Source: Flavobacteriales bacterium (GTDB lineage: Bacteria; Bacteroidota; Bacteroidia; UBA10329). From it: a stretch of DNA of 64,000 nt. Within the stretch, counting starts at the first letter, position 1. The number at the start of each line of letters is the position of its first letter. Positions 18,008-25,978 of the stretch are shown in pieces. A program made the translations under genes and the position numbers. Location of the stretch: NCBI GenBank assembly GCA_020635535.1, contig JACJZP010000010.1, forward strand, positions 45,070 to 109,069. The letters are read 5' to 3'. The notes under the pieces are model-generated. The model worked only from the letters and a program-made list of their open reading frames with translations, did no database searches and had not been told where the DNA came from.

Positions 18008-18846
18008 AGCCGATAGCAGATGTAAAGTCCCAGTTCATTTTTCCCAGTGGAGTAGGGAGACCAACTTAAACCTTTCACCAAAGGTTTTCTTCTATGTAAC
18101 CATGGCACCAGATATCCAATGGCGCCACCAACAAAATACCCGGCAATGATGTCGCTCGGAAAGTGTTTTCCCGCTTCGAACCGCAGGAATCCAGTGGCGA
18201 TGGGCAGCGCGGCTGCCGCAGTCCAAACCAGCGCCTCGTGGGTCGGATTATCTGAATAATCAGAGAATACTTTTGCGGTTGTGAAGCATAAGGCAGCAGT
18301 CATCGATGTGTGTCCTGAAAAGAAGGACAACCGCGCATCACGTTCAGTTTTTTTGTCAAGCGGAACATCTGGGTTGTAGACGTATGGCCGTGGCCGTTTA
18401 GAAAGACCCTTTGCCAACTCCGTAACACCAAGGGTCAAGAGGGCAGTTTCCGCATAGATGAACCCGATTACAAGAAAATCCTTCCTTGCCCGCTTATTTA
18501 TCATCACAAAAGCTGGCAGTGTGACCGAGCCGTATAGTAGAATATCACTGGCAAGAGCAGCGTCTTTGTTCCAATGTTGTGTGGCGGGGCGGTCAAACCC
18601 AGGGATGTTGTAAGGGTCGAGTGCATTGATCTGTGTTTCGGTTAACGGACGGGACTGCAAACGCGTAAGAATTCCACCCGCAGCAACTAGGCCACAGCCT
18701 GAAGCGTAGATCAGATCCTTCTTCCAATTGAAATTGTACGGACTTTCGGCCGTCTGTGAAAAGGTTGAATTATAAGAATGGACCAGTATCAGTAGGGGCA
18801 GAAAAAGTCTTGCCATAAACCTGAACGGAGAAGAATTGATTATCAA
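18004..18846 (-). CDS. PAP2-superfamily membrane phosphatase
   Basis: 280 residues with several membrane helices. The three-part acid phosphatase signature is complete: KGLSKRPRPY, then FFSGHTSMT, then RFEAGKHFPSD. PAP2 enzymes dephosphorylate lipid phosphates such as phosphatidate or undecaprenyl pyrophosphate, usually on the periplasmic face; the substrate here is unknown. The ATG overlaps the upstream coiled-coil gene's stop by 4 bp, so the two are coupled. Confidence 0.9.
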   Translation of the reverse strand: MIINSSPFRFMARLFLPLLILVHSYNSTFSQTAESPYNFNWKKDLIYASGCGLVAAGGILTRLQSRPLTETQINALDPYNIPGFDRPATQHWNKDAALASDILLYGSVTLPAFVMINKRARKDFLVIGFIYAETALLTLGVTELAKGLSKRPRPYVYNPDVPLDKKTERDARLSFFSGHTSMTAALCFTTAKVFSDYSDNPTHEALVWTAAAALPIATGFLRFEAGKHFPSDIIAGYFVGGAIGYLVPWLHRRKPLVKGLSWSPYSTGKNELGLYICYRL

Positions 18847-19709
18847 TTGATGCCTTTCAATTTAATCTGAAGTGCCTTTATCTGTTGCTTAACAGAATCA
18901 ATCTCTTCATTCTTCTTCACTTGGGCCTTCTCGTTTTCTTTGATTGCGCCCTGCTCCTCTTTTATCTTTTCTGCAAGCTTTTCATTGTCTTTCTCAAGAC
19001 CAGTCTTGTCCTTCTTCATGCCATCAAGTTCTTTTTCGTAGCCTTTGATGACTTTAGCAACTTCATCAGACGGATTCTCAATCTGTCCTTCTTCAAGTCG
19101 GTGGATTTCACCCTGTTTTGCTTTTTGGCTTGCAATACTTCCGGCAATTGATTCTTTGTTTGCAGCAATTTTCGCCTCGTGGTCAGCAATGTTCTTTTCA
19201 GACTTTTCCTTGTCCTTTTTTAAGCCGTTAAGGTCTTTTTCCAACCCCTTCAATTCTTTTTCCTTACCGTCAATTTGTAGTTGAACGGCAGCTTTTTCCT
19301 GTTCAACAGCAAAGGCTCTGACAATCTTTATTGCTGCAGAAAACTTATCTGGATGATCGGTTGAGGTCAAATATGCACCGCCAAGATCGAAGGCCACGGT
19401 CAGTTTGACAGAAGTGTCTACATACGCCTCAACAATTGAATAGACGTCAAACGTGTTATCGCCCATGGTCTTATCCTTACAATCATCTCCAAAGATCACG
19501 GTCTTGTCTTCCACCTTTCCCTTCATATCCTTCAGTTGTTTTTTCCAAGCCTTCTTCACGTCATCCGTATTCGCACCTTTAATGATAACGGTCAGGCTAT
19601 TCCGCTCCTCGCCATCCATGTTGACAAGTTCTTCATTCACAACAACTTGGCCCTGAGCAATAACAAAATGAGCGGAAAAAAGCAGGGAGAAAAAAATGGC
19701 GATTCTCAT
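18843..19709 (-). CDS. Exported coiled-coil protein, function unknown
   Basis: 288 residues with a signal peptide ending in VIAQ. Residues about 25-140 form a small mixed domain (TVIIKGANTDDVKKAWKKQL, DKTVIFGDDCK). Residues about 140-288 are a Lys/Glu-rich coiled coil interrupted once near GQIENPSDE. No family recognised. It is first in a two-gene unit with the PAP2 phosphatase. A periplasmic scaffold is plausible only from composition. Confidence 0.72.
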   Translation of the reverse strand: MRIAIFFSLLFSAHFVIAQGQVVVNEELVNMDGEERNSLTVIIKGANTDDVKKAWKKQLKDMKGKVEDKTVIFGDDCKDKTMGDNTFDVYSIVEAYVDTSVKLTVAFDLGGAYLTSTDHPDKFSAAIKIVRAFAVEQEKAAVQLQIDGKEKELKGLEKDLNGLKKDKEKSEKNIADHEAKIAANKESIAGSIASQKAKQGEIHRLEEGQIENPSDEVAKVIKGYEKELDGMKKDKTGLEKDNEKLAEKIKEEQGAIKENEKAQVKKNEEIDSVKQQIKALQIKLKGIN

Positions 19710-19742
19710 GGTATATGTTTCTGATTCAGCGTAAAGGAAATA

Positions 19743-19768
19743 AAAAACCCCGCAGATGCAGGGTTTTT
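19743..19768 (-). terminator. Hairpin terminator downstream of the CAU tRNA
   Basis: AAAAACCC and GGGTTTTT arms enclose CGCAGATGCA, giving an 8-bp stem with A/T runs on both sides. It begins 2 bp after the tRNA 3' end on the minus strand and can also act against readthrough from the other direction. Confidence 0.75.
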
Positions 19769-19770
19769 CG

Positions 19771-19844
19771 TGGGCCCACCTGGGCTTGAACCAGGGACCC
19801 CTTGATTATGAGTCAAGTGCTCTAACCAGCTGAGCTATAGGCCC
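19771..19844 (-). tRNA. tRNA with CAU anticodon (tRNA-Met or tRNA-Ile2)
   Basis: The minus strand folds as a full cloverleaf. The acceptor is GGGCCTA with TGGGCCC (one G-U pair), the D arm is GCTCAGCTGGTTAGAGC, the anticodon stem is CTTGA/TCAAG around CTCATAA, and the T arm is CCTGG-TTCAAGC-CCAGG. The discriminator is A and CCA is not encoded. The anticodon CAU cannot by itself separate elongator Met from lysidine-modified Ile2. It is not an initiator type because the T6-G67 acceptor and D arm follow the elongator pattern. Confidence 0.92.
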
Positions 19845-19869
19845 GTGCCTTTCGGCTTTTCCGTTCAAA

Positions 19870-19912
19870 TTGAGCGGACGGCAAAAGTATATATTTGGCC
19901 GTTGCTGAACAA
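19870..19912. promoter_or_regulatory. Back-to-back promoters for the CAU tRNA and the HAD hydrolase
   Basis: On the minus strand TTG (19912-19910), 20 bp, TACTTTTG (19889-19882) points at the tRNA. On the plus strand TTG (19870-19872), 17 bp, TATATTTG (19890-19897) points at the HAD gene, whose ATG is at 19923. The two -7 boxes abut exactly, so both polymerases cannot occupy the site at once. Confidence 0.6.
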
Positions 19913-19922
19913 CAGGCGTAAA

Positions 19923-20546
19923 ATGAAGCCAAAAGACTATCCCAACATCATTTTTGACTTTGGAGGTGTAATACTTAATCTTGATTACCACAGAACGGTT
20001 GCTGCGTTTAAGGATTTGGGAATAGCAGATTTTGAGCGGAGTTATTCGCAGCTGAATCAAACCGACCTGTTCGATAGGTTCGAGCGTGGGGAGATTTCTC
20101 CATCTGCCTTTAGAGATGGACTTAGAACAGCTTTTGAAGATTCAATTGCGGATAAGAAATTGGACCAAGCATGGAATGCCATGCTGCTTGACCTGCCTTC
20201 TGAAAGGCTGGAACTTTTGGAGAAACTACACTCAGAAAAGCGCATTTCGCTTTTAAGCAATACGAACGAAATTCATGTGAACGCTTTTGAATCCGCGTTG
20301 AAAAACGTTCACGGACTGAATGACCTTTCCGGCTTTTTTGACCATGTATATTACTCATGCCGAACAGGGATGAGGAAGCCCGAGTCCAGAATTTTTGAAA
20401 TGGTGATGAGCGAGCAGGGTTACCGACCAGAAGAAACCCTCTTCATTGACGATTCTCCCCAACATGTTGAAGGAGCAAGGATGATTGGCCTGAACGTGTA
20501 TCACTTACGTGCTGACGAAGGCGAGACGATCTTAGACCTGTTCTGA
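19923..20546 (+). CDS. HAD-superfamily hydrolase
   Basis: 207 residues from the ATG at 19923; the open frame extends to a GTG at 19845 inside the tRNA promoter and is unlikely to be used. HAD motifs are clear: nucleophile motif I FDFGGVILNLD, motif II LLSNTNE, motif III Lys in RKPESRIFEMV and motif IV FIDDSPQHVEGA. A helical cap lies between I and II, as in sugar-phosphate or haloacid-type phosphatases. The substrate cannot be predicted. Its 3' end overlaps the convergent epimerase gene by 15 bp. Confidence 0.9.
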   Translation: MKPKDYPNIIFDFGGVILNLDYHRTVAAFKDLGIADFERSYSQLNQTDLFDRFERGEISPSAFRDGLRTAFEDSIADKKLDQAWNAMLLDLPSERLELLEKLHSEKRISLLSNTNEIHVNAFESALKNVHGLNDLSGFFDHVYYSCRTGMRKPESRIFEMVMSEQGYRPEETLFIDDSPQHVEGARMIGLNVYHLRADEGETILDLF

Positions 20547-20942
20547 GATTTCTTGGCAGAGTTCGGTCAGTACACCCGAGGTGTCTTTTGGATGTACGAA
20601 ACAGATCAATTTGTTGTCCGCGCCTTTTTTAGGTTGTTCATTCAAAAGGCGAAAACCTTCAGAGCGCAGCCGTTCCATTTCCTTGTAGATGTCAGCAACA
20701 GCAAAGGCAACGTGATGAATGCCTTCCCCTCGCTTTTCGATGAATTTGGCAATGGCGCTCTCAGGAGAAGTAGCCTGAAGCAACTCTATCTTGTTGTTCG
20801 AGGTTTGAAAGAATGCTGTGATGACGTTTTCTGATTTCACCTCTTCCCGCTTATAGCATACGGTGTTCAGCAGCTTTTCGTAAAGAGGAATCGATGCCTC
20901 AAGGTCTTTTACGGCTATACCCAAATGCTCAATGTGTTCCAT
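20532..20942 (-). CDS. mce: Methylmalonyl-CoA epimerase
   Basis: 136 residues, the full length for this vicinal-oxygen-chelate enzyme. It interconverts (R)- and (S)-methylmalonyl-CoA in propionate metabolism. The two beta-alpha-beta-beta-beta modules are visible, with EHLGIAVKDLE at the start, GEGIHHVAF in the middle and LTELCQE at the end supplying metal-binding residues. A biotin carrier protein of the same general pathway type is encoded at 30212, not in the same operon. Confidence 0.93.
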   Translation of the reverse strand: MEHIEHLGIAVKDLEASIPLYEKLLNTVCYKREEVKSENVITAFFQTSNNKIELLQATSPESAIAKFIEKRGEGIHHVAFAVADIYKEMERLRSEGFRLLNEQPKKGADNKLICFVHPKDTSGVLTELCQEISEQV

Positions 20943-20953
20943 GCTGCAAAATA

Positions 20954-20983
20954 AAAAGGTCAGCTCATTTGAACTGACCTTTT
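20954..20983 (-). terminator. Terminator of the 21006-21833 gene
   Basis: A perfect 10-bp stem AAAAGGTCAG / CTGACCTTTT with a 10-base loop ends in a T run in both directions. It is 22 bp downstream of the minus-strand gene's stop and just before the mce start, so it separates the two transcription units. Confidence 0.85.
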
Positions 20984-21005
20984 GTTTATCGTTTGGTGCA
21001 GAACG

Positions 21006-21833
21006 CTATTTCTTAAATGTAGCGGTCTGTATTCCGTAATTCAAATAATAAGTTCCTTTTTCCAGACCAGAAACATCAACACGTTTGTCAACACCTTTGG
21101 CCACTATGTTGCCATAGGCGTTGTAAATCTCATACAGGGTGGCAGAAGAGAAATTAATGGCATCGGTTACTTTCTTTCCATCTCCAGGTTGAAATGTGAC
21201 CTCTGGAAGAGGCGAGGTTACTTTGGCTTCAAATGAATAACGAGGCTTGCTTCGGTGATCGACCTGCTTGACGCGGAAACGGTTTGGACCGCTGTGAACC
21301 GTAGTAAGCTGAATCTCGTAGTTATTCTTTTCAGGGTCACCCTTTCCTTCGAACTCTCCAACCTCAACCCACTTGTTCCAACGGAACTGCTCAATAACAT
21401 ATGGAAGTTTACCGGTTTCGTTGGTTGTGGTCATTTTCAGTTGACCTTCTTTGGTAATACCCAAGGAGGCCACCTCAAATGTGCTCATTGGCTTTAGCAC
21501 TTCTGGGTTTACCACTTTCGGTTTGCAGTCATCCTTGTGGGAGATTCGGATCTCAACCGGAGAACCAAGAGCAAGTTGGAAGAAACTGAGGTCGATCTCA
21601 AATGCGCTTGAGTTGATCTCGTCAGTAGTTACCTGACCGTTCACTTTAACTTCGAATGTGCAGAAACCGACACCTTCAGATGCAAATGGATTCTGAACAT
21701 AGAGATTCTTACCATGGTAGTTTCCTTCCAAAAGGATAGTTCCTGCCTTGGCTGATACGCCAACTGAAGCTAAAATTGTAAGGAGGATAGTGGCTCTTGT
21801 AGTAATGAATCGGATCATTGATGTGGAAAACAT
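21006..21833 (-). CDS. Exported protein with type A-like C-terminal sorting domain
   Basis: 275 residues from the ATG at 21833, giving a signal peptide (MFSTSMIRFITTRATILLTI, cut after SAKA); another ATG at 21818 is possible. The middle is beta-rich with no catalytic motif. The last 55 residues (INFSSATLYEIYNAYGNIVA, VDVSGLEKGTYYL) resemble the type IX secretion type A sorting domain or a T9SS-tail-derived beta sandwich. Followed by a strong terminator. Function unknown. Confidence 0.72.
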   Translation of the reverse strand: MFSTSMIRFITTRATILLTILASVGVSAKAGTILLEGNYHGKNLYVQNPFASEGVGFCTFEVKVNGQVTTDEINSSAFEIDLSFFQLALGSPVEIRISHKDDCKPKVVNPEVLKPMSTFEVASLGITKEGQLKMTTTNETGKLPYVIEQFRWNKWVEVGEFEGKGDPEKNNYEIQLTTVHSGPNRFRVKQVDHRSKPRYSFEAKVTSPLPEVTFQPGDGKKVTDAINFSSATLYEIYNAYGNIVAKGVDKRVDVSGLEKGTYYLNYGIQTATFKK

Positions 21834-21967
21834 GTTAGTAAGAGGCAATATTACAGGGTTATAAAGATAATTCAAAACATGTGAGTAAAGTCATAAACGC
21901 ACGTTCAATCGATGAATCGCCTTGTTGTCGGAACACATTAACTTTAGTGAACCTAACACCATCGACC

Positions 21968-22993
21968 ATGCAAGATCACATTTTGACACGCGCCCTTATA
22001 CTGTTCTTTTCCATTACGGTTACGTTTTTAAGCTGCGAACGTATTGATAGACCCAAAGAGAGCCGAACAGCCAAAGGTGGGGTTGTTGCGGGAGGAACAT
22101 TGAAGCTGCCAATAAACAAGATTCCTGCTGCGCTGATGCCCTGCAATATGGTTGGACCAGATGCTGCAAGTATCGGTGTGCATTTGTATGATGGATTGGT
22201 GCGGTTAGATCCATTTACAGCAGAAGTTATACCAGGGATCGCTGAATCGTGGTCTGTTGACAATGCGGGCACTGGCTACGTTTTCAACTTGAGGCGCGGG
22301 GTCAAATTTCATGGAGGAAAGAATCCTCAAGCCAATGGAAGGGAGGTCGTTGCGGCAGATGTTTTGTACAGTTTGGAACAACTGGCCAAGGGTTCAGATT
22401 CCACCTTTTTCAAAGCAACCATTGGAGGACGGTTATTGGGAAGCGATGTATTCCGTAAAGGCAATTCAGAAACCATTGAAGGAGTTCAGGTTGTGGATGA
22501 TTACACGCTCAAGCTCCAGTTAACCAAACCAGACCAATCCTTCTTGTATGTATTGGCCCAACCTGCGTTGGGAATCATTTCCGAGGAGTCGGCTGAAGAA
22601 ACAATAGGGGCTGGGCCTTATGAGTTCGTTTCTGGAGACGGTTCCTTCCTTCTTGTAAGAAATTCGGATTATGACCTTAGAGACGAGTTCGGGAACCGTT
22701 ATCCGTATATCGACACGCTGATTTTTGTGGAGTTAAGTTCCAATACTGAAAGAATTGAGGCATTTTTTGATGGGAAGATCGATCTGGTTACAAACTTGGA
22801 ACTTGACCCTGTGAGATTCGTGTTGGATAAGCACATGGCAGATTTCTCTGGCAAAAGTCCGAAGTATGTAATGGAGAGAGAGACAGAAAACGCCAGTTTC
22901 GAAACCTACTCAGTATATCGGTCGGGGCTTAAAGACATTGCAAGCGGTTTTATGGGTTATCGTGATTTTAGCCGAACCCAGTTTGAACAATAA
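21968..22993 (+). CDS. Shortened SBP_bac_5 (peptide/nickel ABC) substrate-binding lipoprotein
   Basis: 341 residues from the ATG at 21968; an upstream GTG at 21881 is less likely. Lipobox FLSC (Cys23). The fold-opening blocks of the DppA/OppA family are present: GPDAASIGVHLYDGLVRLD, IAESWSV, YVFNLRRGVKFHGG and ADVLYSLEQL. Family members usually have 500 or more residues; this one stops shortly after lobe II begins, with no frameshift visible, and no permease or ATPase genes are adjacent. It may be an incomplete or repurposed binding protein. Some Bacteroidota lineages do carry stand-alone members. Confidence 0.8.
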   Translation: MQDHILTRALILFFSITVTFLSCERIDRPKESRTAKGGVVAGGTLKLPINKIPAALMPCNMVGPDAASIGVHLYDGLVRLDPFTAEVIPGIAESWSVDNAGTGYVFNLRRGVKFHGGKNPQANGREVVAADVLYSLEQLAKGSDSTFFKATIGGRLLGSDVFRKGNSETIEGVQVVDDYTLKLQLTKPDQSFLYVLAQPALGIISEESAEETIGAGPYEFVSGDGSFLLVRNSDYDLRDEFGNRYPYIDTLIFVELSSNTERIEAFFDGKIDLVTNLELDPVRFVLDKHMADFSGKSPKYVMERETENASFETYSVYRSGLKDIASGFMGYRDFSRTQFEQ

Positions 22994-23016
22994 TTCAACA
23001 AATTCATTTTAGCTGT

Positions 23017-23721
23017 ATGGAATTAAACGGAAAAGTGGCCATTGTTACTGGAGGTAGCAGTGGCATAGGAAAAGAAATTGCCAAACAGTTAGTGATGGCG
23101 GGCTCTAAAGTTTACATCACGGGCAGAAACGCAGACAAACTGGATAAGGTGGCTTCAGAAATCGGAGCCATTGGCGTTCTCTCAGACGTAGCCCTCCAGA
23201 CGGATGTAGACGAATTGATCAAGCGCGTGATGGATGACAACGGTAGGCTTGATGTTCTGATAAACAATGCAGGTTTCGGTGCTGGATGGGCCGAGATCGG
23301 GGATCTGAAAATGGAAGATATGCTACGAGTTTATCAGACCAACGTTTTCGGTGCGGCCATGATGGGCCAGGCCGCTGCAAATGTGTTCAAGGCGCAGCGT
23401 TCTGGGAATATCGTCAACATCGGATCTACCGCTTCTCTTAAAGGCTATGCAAAAGGCAGCATTTATGCATCGAGCAAGTTTGCACTCAGGGGTTTGAGTC
23501 AGTGCTGGCAGGCAGACCTTCGGCCTTATAATGTCCGTGTGATGCATGTGAATCCTTCTGAGGTGACAACCGCATTTGGAAACCCAACGGGAGAGACCAG
23601 ACCCGAAGTGCCGAACAAGTTGAGGCCCAAGGAAATTGCCGATCAGATAATAGCACAGCTAAGAATGGATGACCGTGGATTTGTACCTGAGGTGACCATT
23701 TGGGCAACCAATCCATGGTGA
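23017..23721 (+). CDS. Short-chain dehydrogenase/reductase
   Basis: 234 residues of the classical SDR type. NAD(P)-binding TGGSSGIG at 11-18, NNAG at 83-86, and catalytic Ser near 137 with Tyr150 and Lys154 (YASSK). The opening ELNGKVAIVTGG is typical of 3-ketoacyl reductase-like members. Substrate unknown. It follows the binding-protein gene by 23 bp on the same strand. Confidence 0.92.
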   Translation: MELNGKVAIVTGGSSGIGKEIAKQLVMAGSKVYITGRNADKLDKVASEIGAIGVLSDVALQTDVDELIKRVMDDNGRLDVLINNAGFGAGWAEIGDLKMEDMLRVYQTNVFGAAMMGQAAANVFKAQRSGNIVNIGSTASLKGYAKGSIYASSKFALRGLSQCWQADLRPYNVRVMHVNPSEVTTAFGNPTGETRPEVPNKLRPKEIADQIIAQLRMDDRGFVPEVTIWATNPW

Positions 23722-23746
23722 TTCGGGCATCCCTGCTCAGAACGTG

Positions 23747-23754
23747 TATATTTG
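23747..23754 (+). promoter_or_regulatory. Candidate -7 box for the sugar dehydrogenase gene
   Basis: TATATTTG matches TAnnTTTG and lies 23 bp upstream of the ATG, giving a leader of about 15 bases. No TTG is found at the ideal -33 distance. Confidence 0.4.
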
Positions 23755-23777
23755 AATTCAAGCATTAGAAAAAACCT

Positions 23778-25244
23778 ATGAAGAAACTCTTTACGTTAAT
23801 CGCGCTTTCAGTCGTTTTCAATCTTACATCTCAAGCACAACCAAGTACCGTTACAGTTGGGAATACTACGTTAGATGTCCGAGTGGTCATTCAGGGGAAC
23901 AATCAATCCAACGGAGTTGATATTCCTTGGGAGATCCAGTGGGGACCAGACGATTACATCTGGATGACGGAACGTTTTGGCCGCGTTAGTCGCCTGAATC
24001 CTGAAACAGGTGCCAGAACCACCATTCTTGACCTCACCAGTACGGTTTACGACAACTCTGAATCGGGTCTGTTGGGTTTGGCGCTTCATCCTGACTTTGA
24101 GAACACGCCTCAAGTGTTCCTGGCGTACACGTACTACAGTGGAGGCATCAAAGAGCGGATTGTGCGGTATGATTACAATGAGAATTCTGGCATGCTTGAA
24201 AATCCGTTGACGCTGGTAGATGCGATAAACGGAAACACCACGCACATTGGTTGTAGATTGATGTTCCTTCCAGATGGTACCCTTTTGGCCACAACAGGTG
24301 ATTATCAGAACCAGTCATCTCCGCAGAGCGAAAACTCGGTCAGCGGAAAGATCCTTCGAATGAATACGGATGGAAGCATTCCTTCAGACAACCCTTACGG
24401 CCCTACCAGTTACCTATATAATATCGGCCATCGAAATGCTCAGGGAATGGTTTATGCGCCCAATGGAGTGCTATATAGTTCGGAGCATGGCCCAACCACA
24501 AACGATGAACTGAACATTATTGTGCCTGGAGGCAATTATGGATGGCCAGATGTGGAGGGCTTCTGCAATCTTTCTGGAGAAATGACGGCCTGTAATTCAA
24601 TGACCAACTATCAGGACCCGATAGCAATTTGGTATGAGGGCTCAACCATTGCTCCGTCAGACCTGATATGGTATGACCACCCTGCCATTCCCGAGTGGGA
24701 AGGGAAGTTGCTGATGACGGTACTCAAAGCAGAGCATTTGAAAGTGATTGAAGTTGATAATGTGGATGGAACAACGGTGGTCAGCCAACAGATCCTGTTC
24801 AACGATGCGCATGCTGCAAACCCTACTTCGTCTTTCAATGCAGGGTTGTTCGATCGCTTACGCGATATCTGTGCTGCGCCAGACGGGCGGGTTTTCTTGG
24901 CAACAAGTGGACCTTCTTGGGGAACAAGTGGAACATTTCAAAACTCTATTGTAGAGCTGAAGAACGCTGCTTACAGCCCAACAGCTGTTGCAGAAGAAGA
25001 CAATCATTTGAATTTGCAGGTGTACCCCAATCCTTCAAATGGCAATTTCAGCATGATTTTCCCCAAAGAGCTGGTTGGAGCGAATTATGATGTCCTTGAT
25101 CAACTTGGTAGAACGGTGGTCTCTGGACAGGTGCGCTCGGGCAAGATGACCTTGGATCTTTCTGGTCTATCCCGCGGGTTGTATATTGTACGTTCAGCAA
25201 AAGGAAGGTTCATTGCCGACCAGCGCTTAACCATAACTGAATGA
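23778..25244 (+). CDS. PQQ-type glucose/sorbosone dehydrogenase-like protein with T9SS type A tail
   Basis: 488 residues with a signal peptide (cut after SQAQ). Residues about 45-395 form a six-bladed propeller of the soluble aldose dehydrogenase type: PWEIQWGPDDYIWMTERFGR, GLLGLALHPDF, then HIGCRLMFLPDG, and NIGHRNAQGM followed by SSEHGP. The last 80 residues (VYPNPSNGNFSM, GLSRGLYIV) are a type A sorting domain, so the enzyme should be exported by the type IX system and anchored or released. Oxidation of aldose sugars is the family activity; cofactor use is inferred. Confidence 0.92.
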   Translation: MKKLFTLIALSVVFNLTSQAQPSTVTVGNTTLDVRVVIQGNNQSNGVDIPWEIQWGPDDYIWMTERFGRVSRLNPETGARTTILDLTSTVYDNSESGLLGLALHPDFENTPQVFLAYTYYSGGIKERIVRYDYNENSGMLENPLTLVDAINGNTTHIGCRLMFLPDGTLLATTGDYQNQSSPQSENSVSGKILRMNTDGSIPSDNPYGPTSYLYNIGHRNAQGMVYAPNGVLYSSEHGPTTNDELNIIVPGGNYGWPDVEGFCNLSGEMTACNSMTNYQDPIAIWYEGSTIAPSDLIWYDHPAIPEWEGKLLMTVLKAEHLKVIEVDNVDGTTVVSQQILFNDAHAANPTSSFNAGLFDRLRDICAAPDGRVFLATSGPSWGTSGTFQNSIVELKNAAYSPTAVAEEDNHLNLQVYPNPSNGNFSMIFPKELVGANYDVLDQLGRTVVSGQVRSGKMTLDLSGLSRGLYIVRSAKGRFIADQRLTITE

Positions 25245-25978
25245 GGTATTCACTTCTTGCGGTTTTATTGAGTTTGGGTTGCCCTTTGTTTGCTCAGGTG
25301 GCCAATGCGGAGTTTGACAATGTGGCCAAAAAGTTCGAAAAGGGTGCGTACGAATCTGCATTGGAAAGCGCTGAGGCGTTGATGGAAAACGATAAGCATC
25401 GTAAAAAGCCAGAACCATATCTCTGGGCTTCTATGTGTTATTATCAAATTCACCTTTCTGATGACGAAAAGATGAAGGAGCGTGTGAAGTCGCCCCTTCG
25501 CAACGCCTTGAAATATGCTGGGAAAGCCATTTCAAAGGATAAGAATGGAAACCTCATTGACTCCAATAAGGCCTATTTCGACAAGATGAAAGAGGAAGGG
25601 GTGAAAGAAGCCGTGCAGTATGACGCGGAGGGCGATTATAGAAAAGCGTCATCCACCTTGAAGCAGGTTATGAGTGTAGCACCCAACGATCCGTTCGTTC
25701 AGTTCGGCAAGGGTATTATGGACATTAAGTTGAGCTCGTTGACTGAAGCTGAAAGAGAGTTGAAGGTGGCTTTACCAGCTTTGGAAAAGAATTTCAGGAA
25801 TCTCGACTACGAACCAGACCCGATCAGTGGAGTGCTTTTAAAGCCAGGGGTCTTGTACTACATAGACCACTTGGTGGAGAGTTCCTATCAGGATTCAGCT
25901 AAGAAGGTGGCCATGTCTGCGCGCGTTTTCTTTCCTCTGGATGAGGAGGTTAAGCAGCGCTACCAGAGTTTGGAGTGA
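25241..25978 (+). CDS. Exported TPR-like protein
   Basis: 245 residues with a signal peptide (cut after LFAQ). Helix-turn-helix repeats resembling TPRs occur at about residues 30-65 and 120-175 (YRKASSTLKQVMSVAPNDPF). The start overlaps the sugar dehydrogenase stop by 4 bp, so it is coexpressed with it. The stop is immediately followed by the convergent phosphatase stop. Probably periplasmic; role unknown. Confidence 0.78.
   Translation: MRYSLLAVLLSLGCPLFAQVANAEFDNVAKKFEKGAYESALESAEALMENDKHRKKPEPYLWASMCYYQIHLSDDEKMKERVKSPLRNALKYAGKAISKDKNGNLIDSNKAYFDKMKEEGVKEAVQYDAEGDYRKASSTLKQVMSVAPNDPFVQFGKGIMDIKLSSLTEAERELKVALPALEKNFRNLDYEPDPISGVLLKPGVLYYIDHLVESSYQDSAKKVAMSARVFFPLDEEVKQRYQSLE

Noticed and set aside
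19845..19922. GTG-started N-terminal extension of the HAD hydrolase
   Set aside because: It overlaps both promoters of the divergent pair, and HAD motif I begins only after the ATG at 19923.
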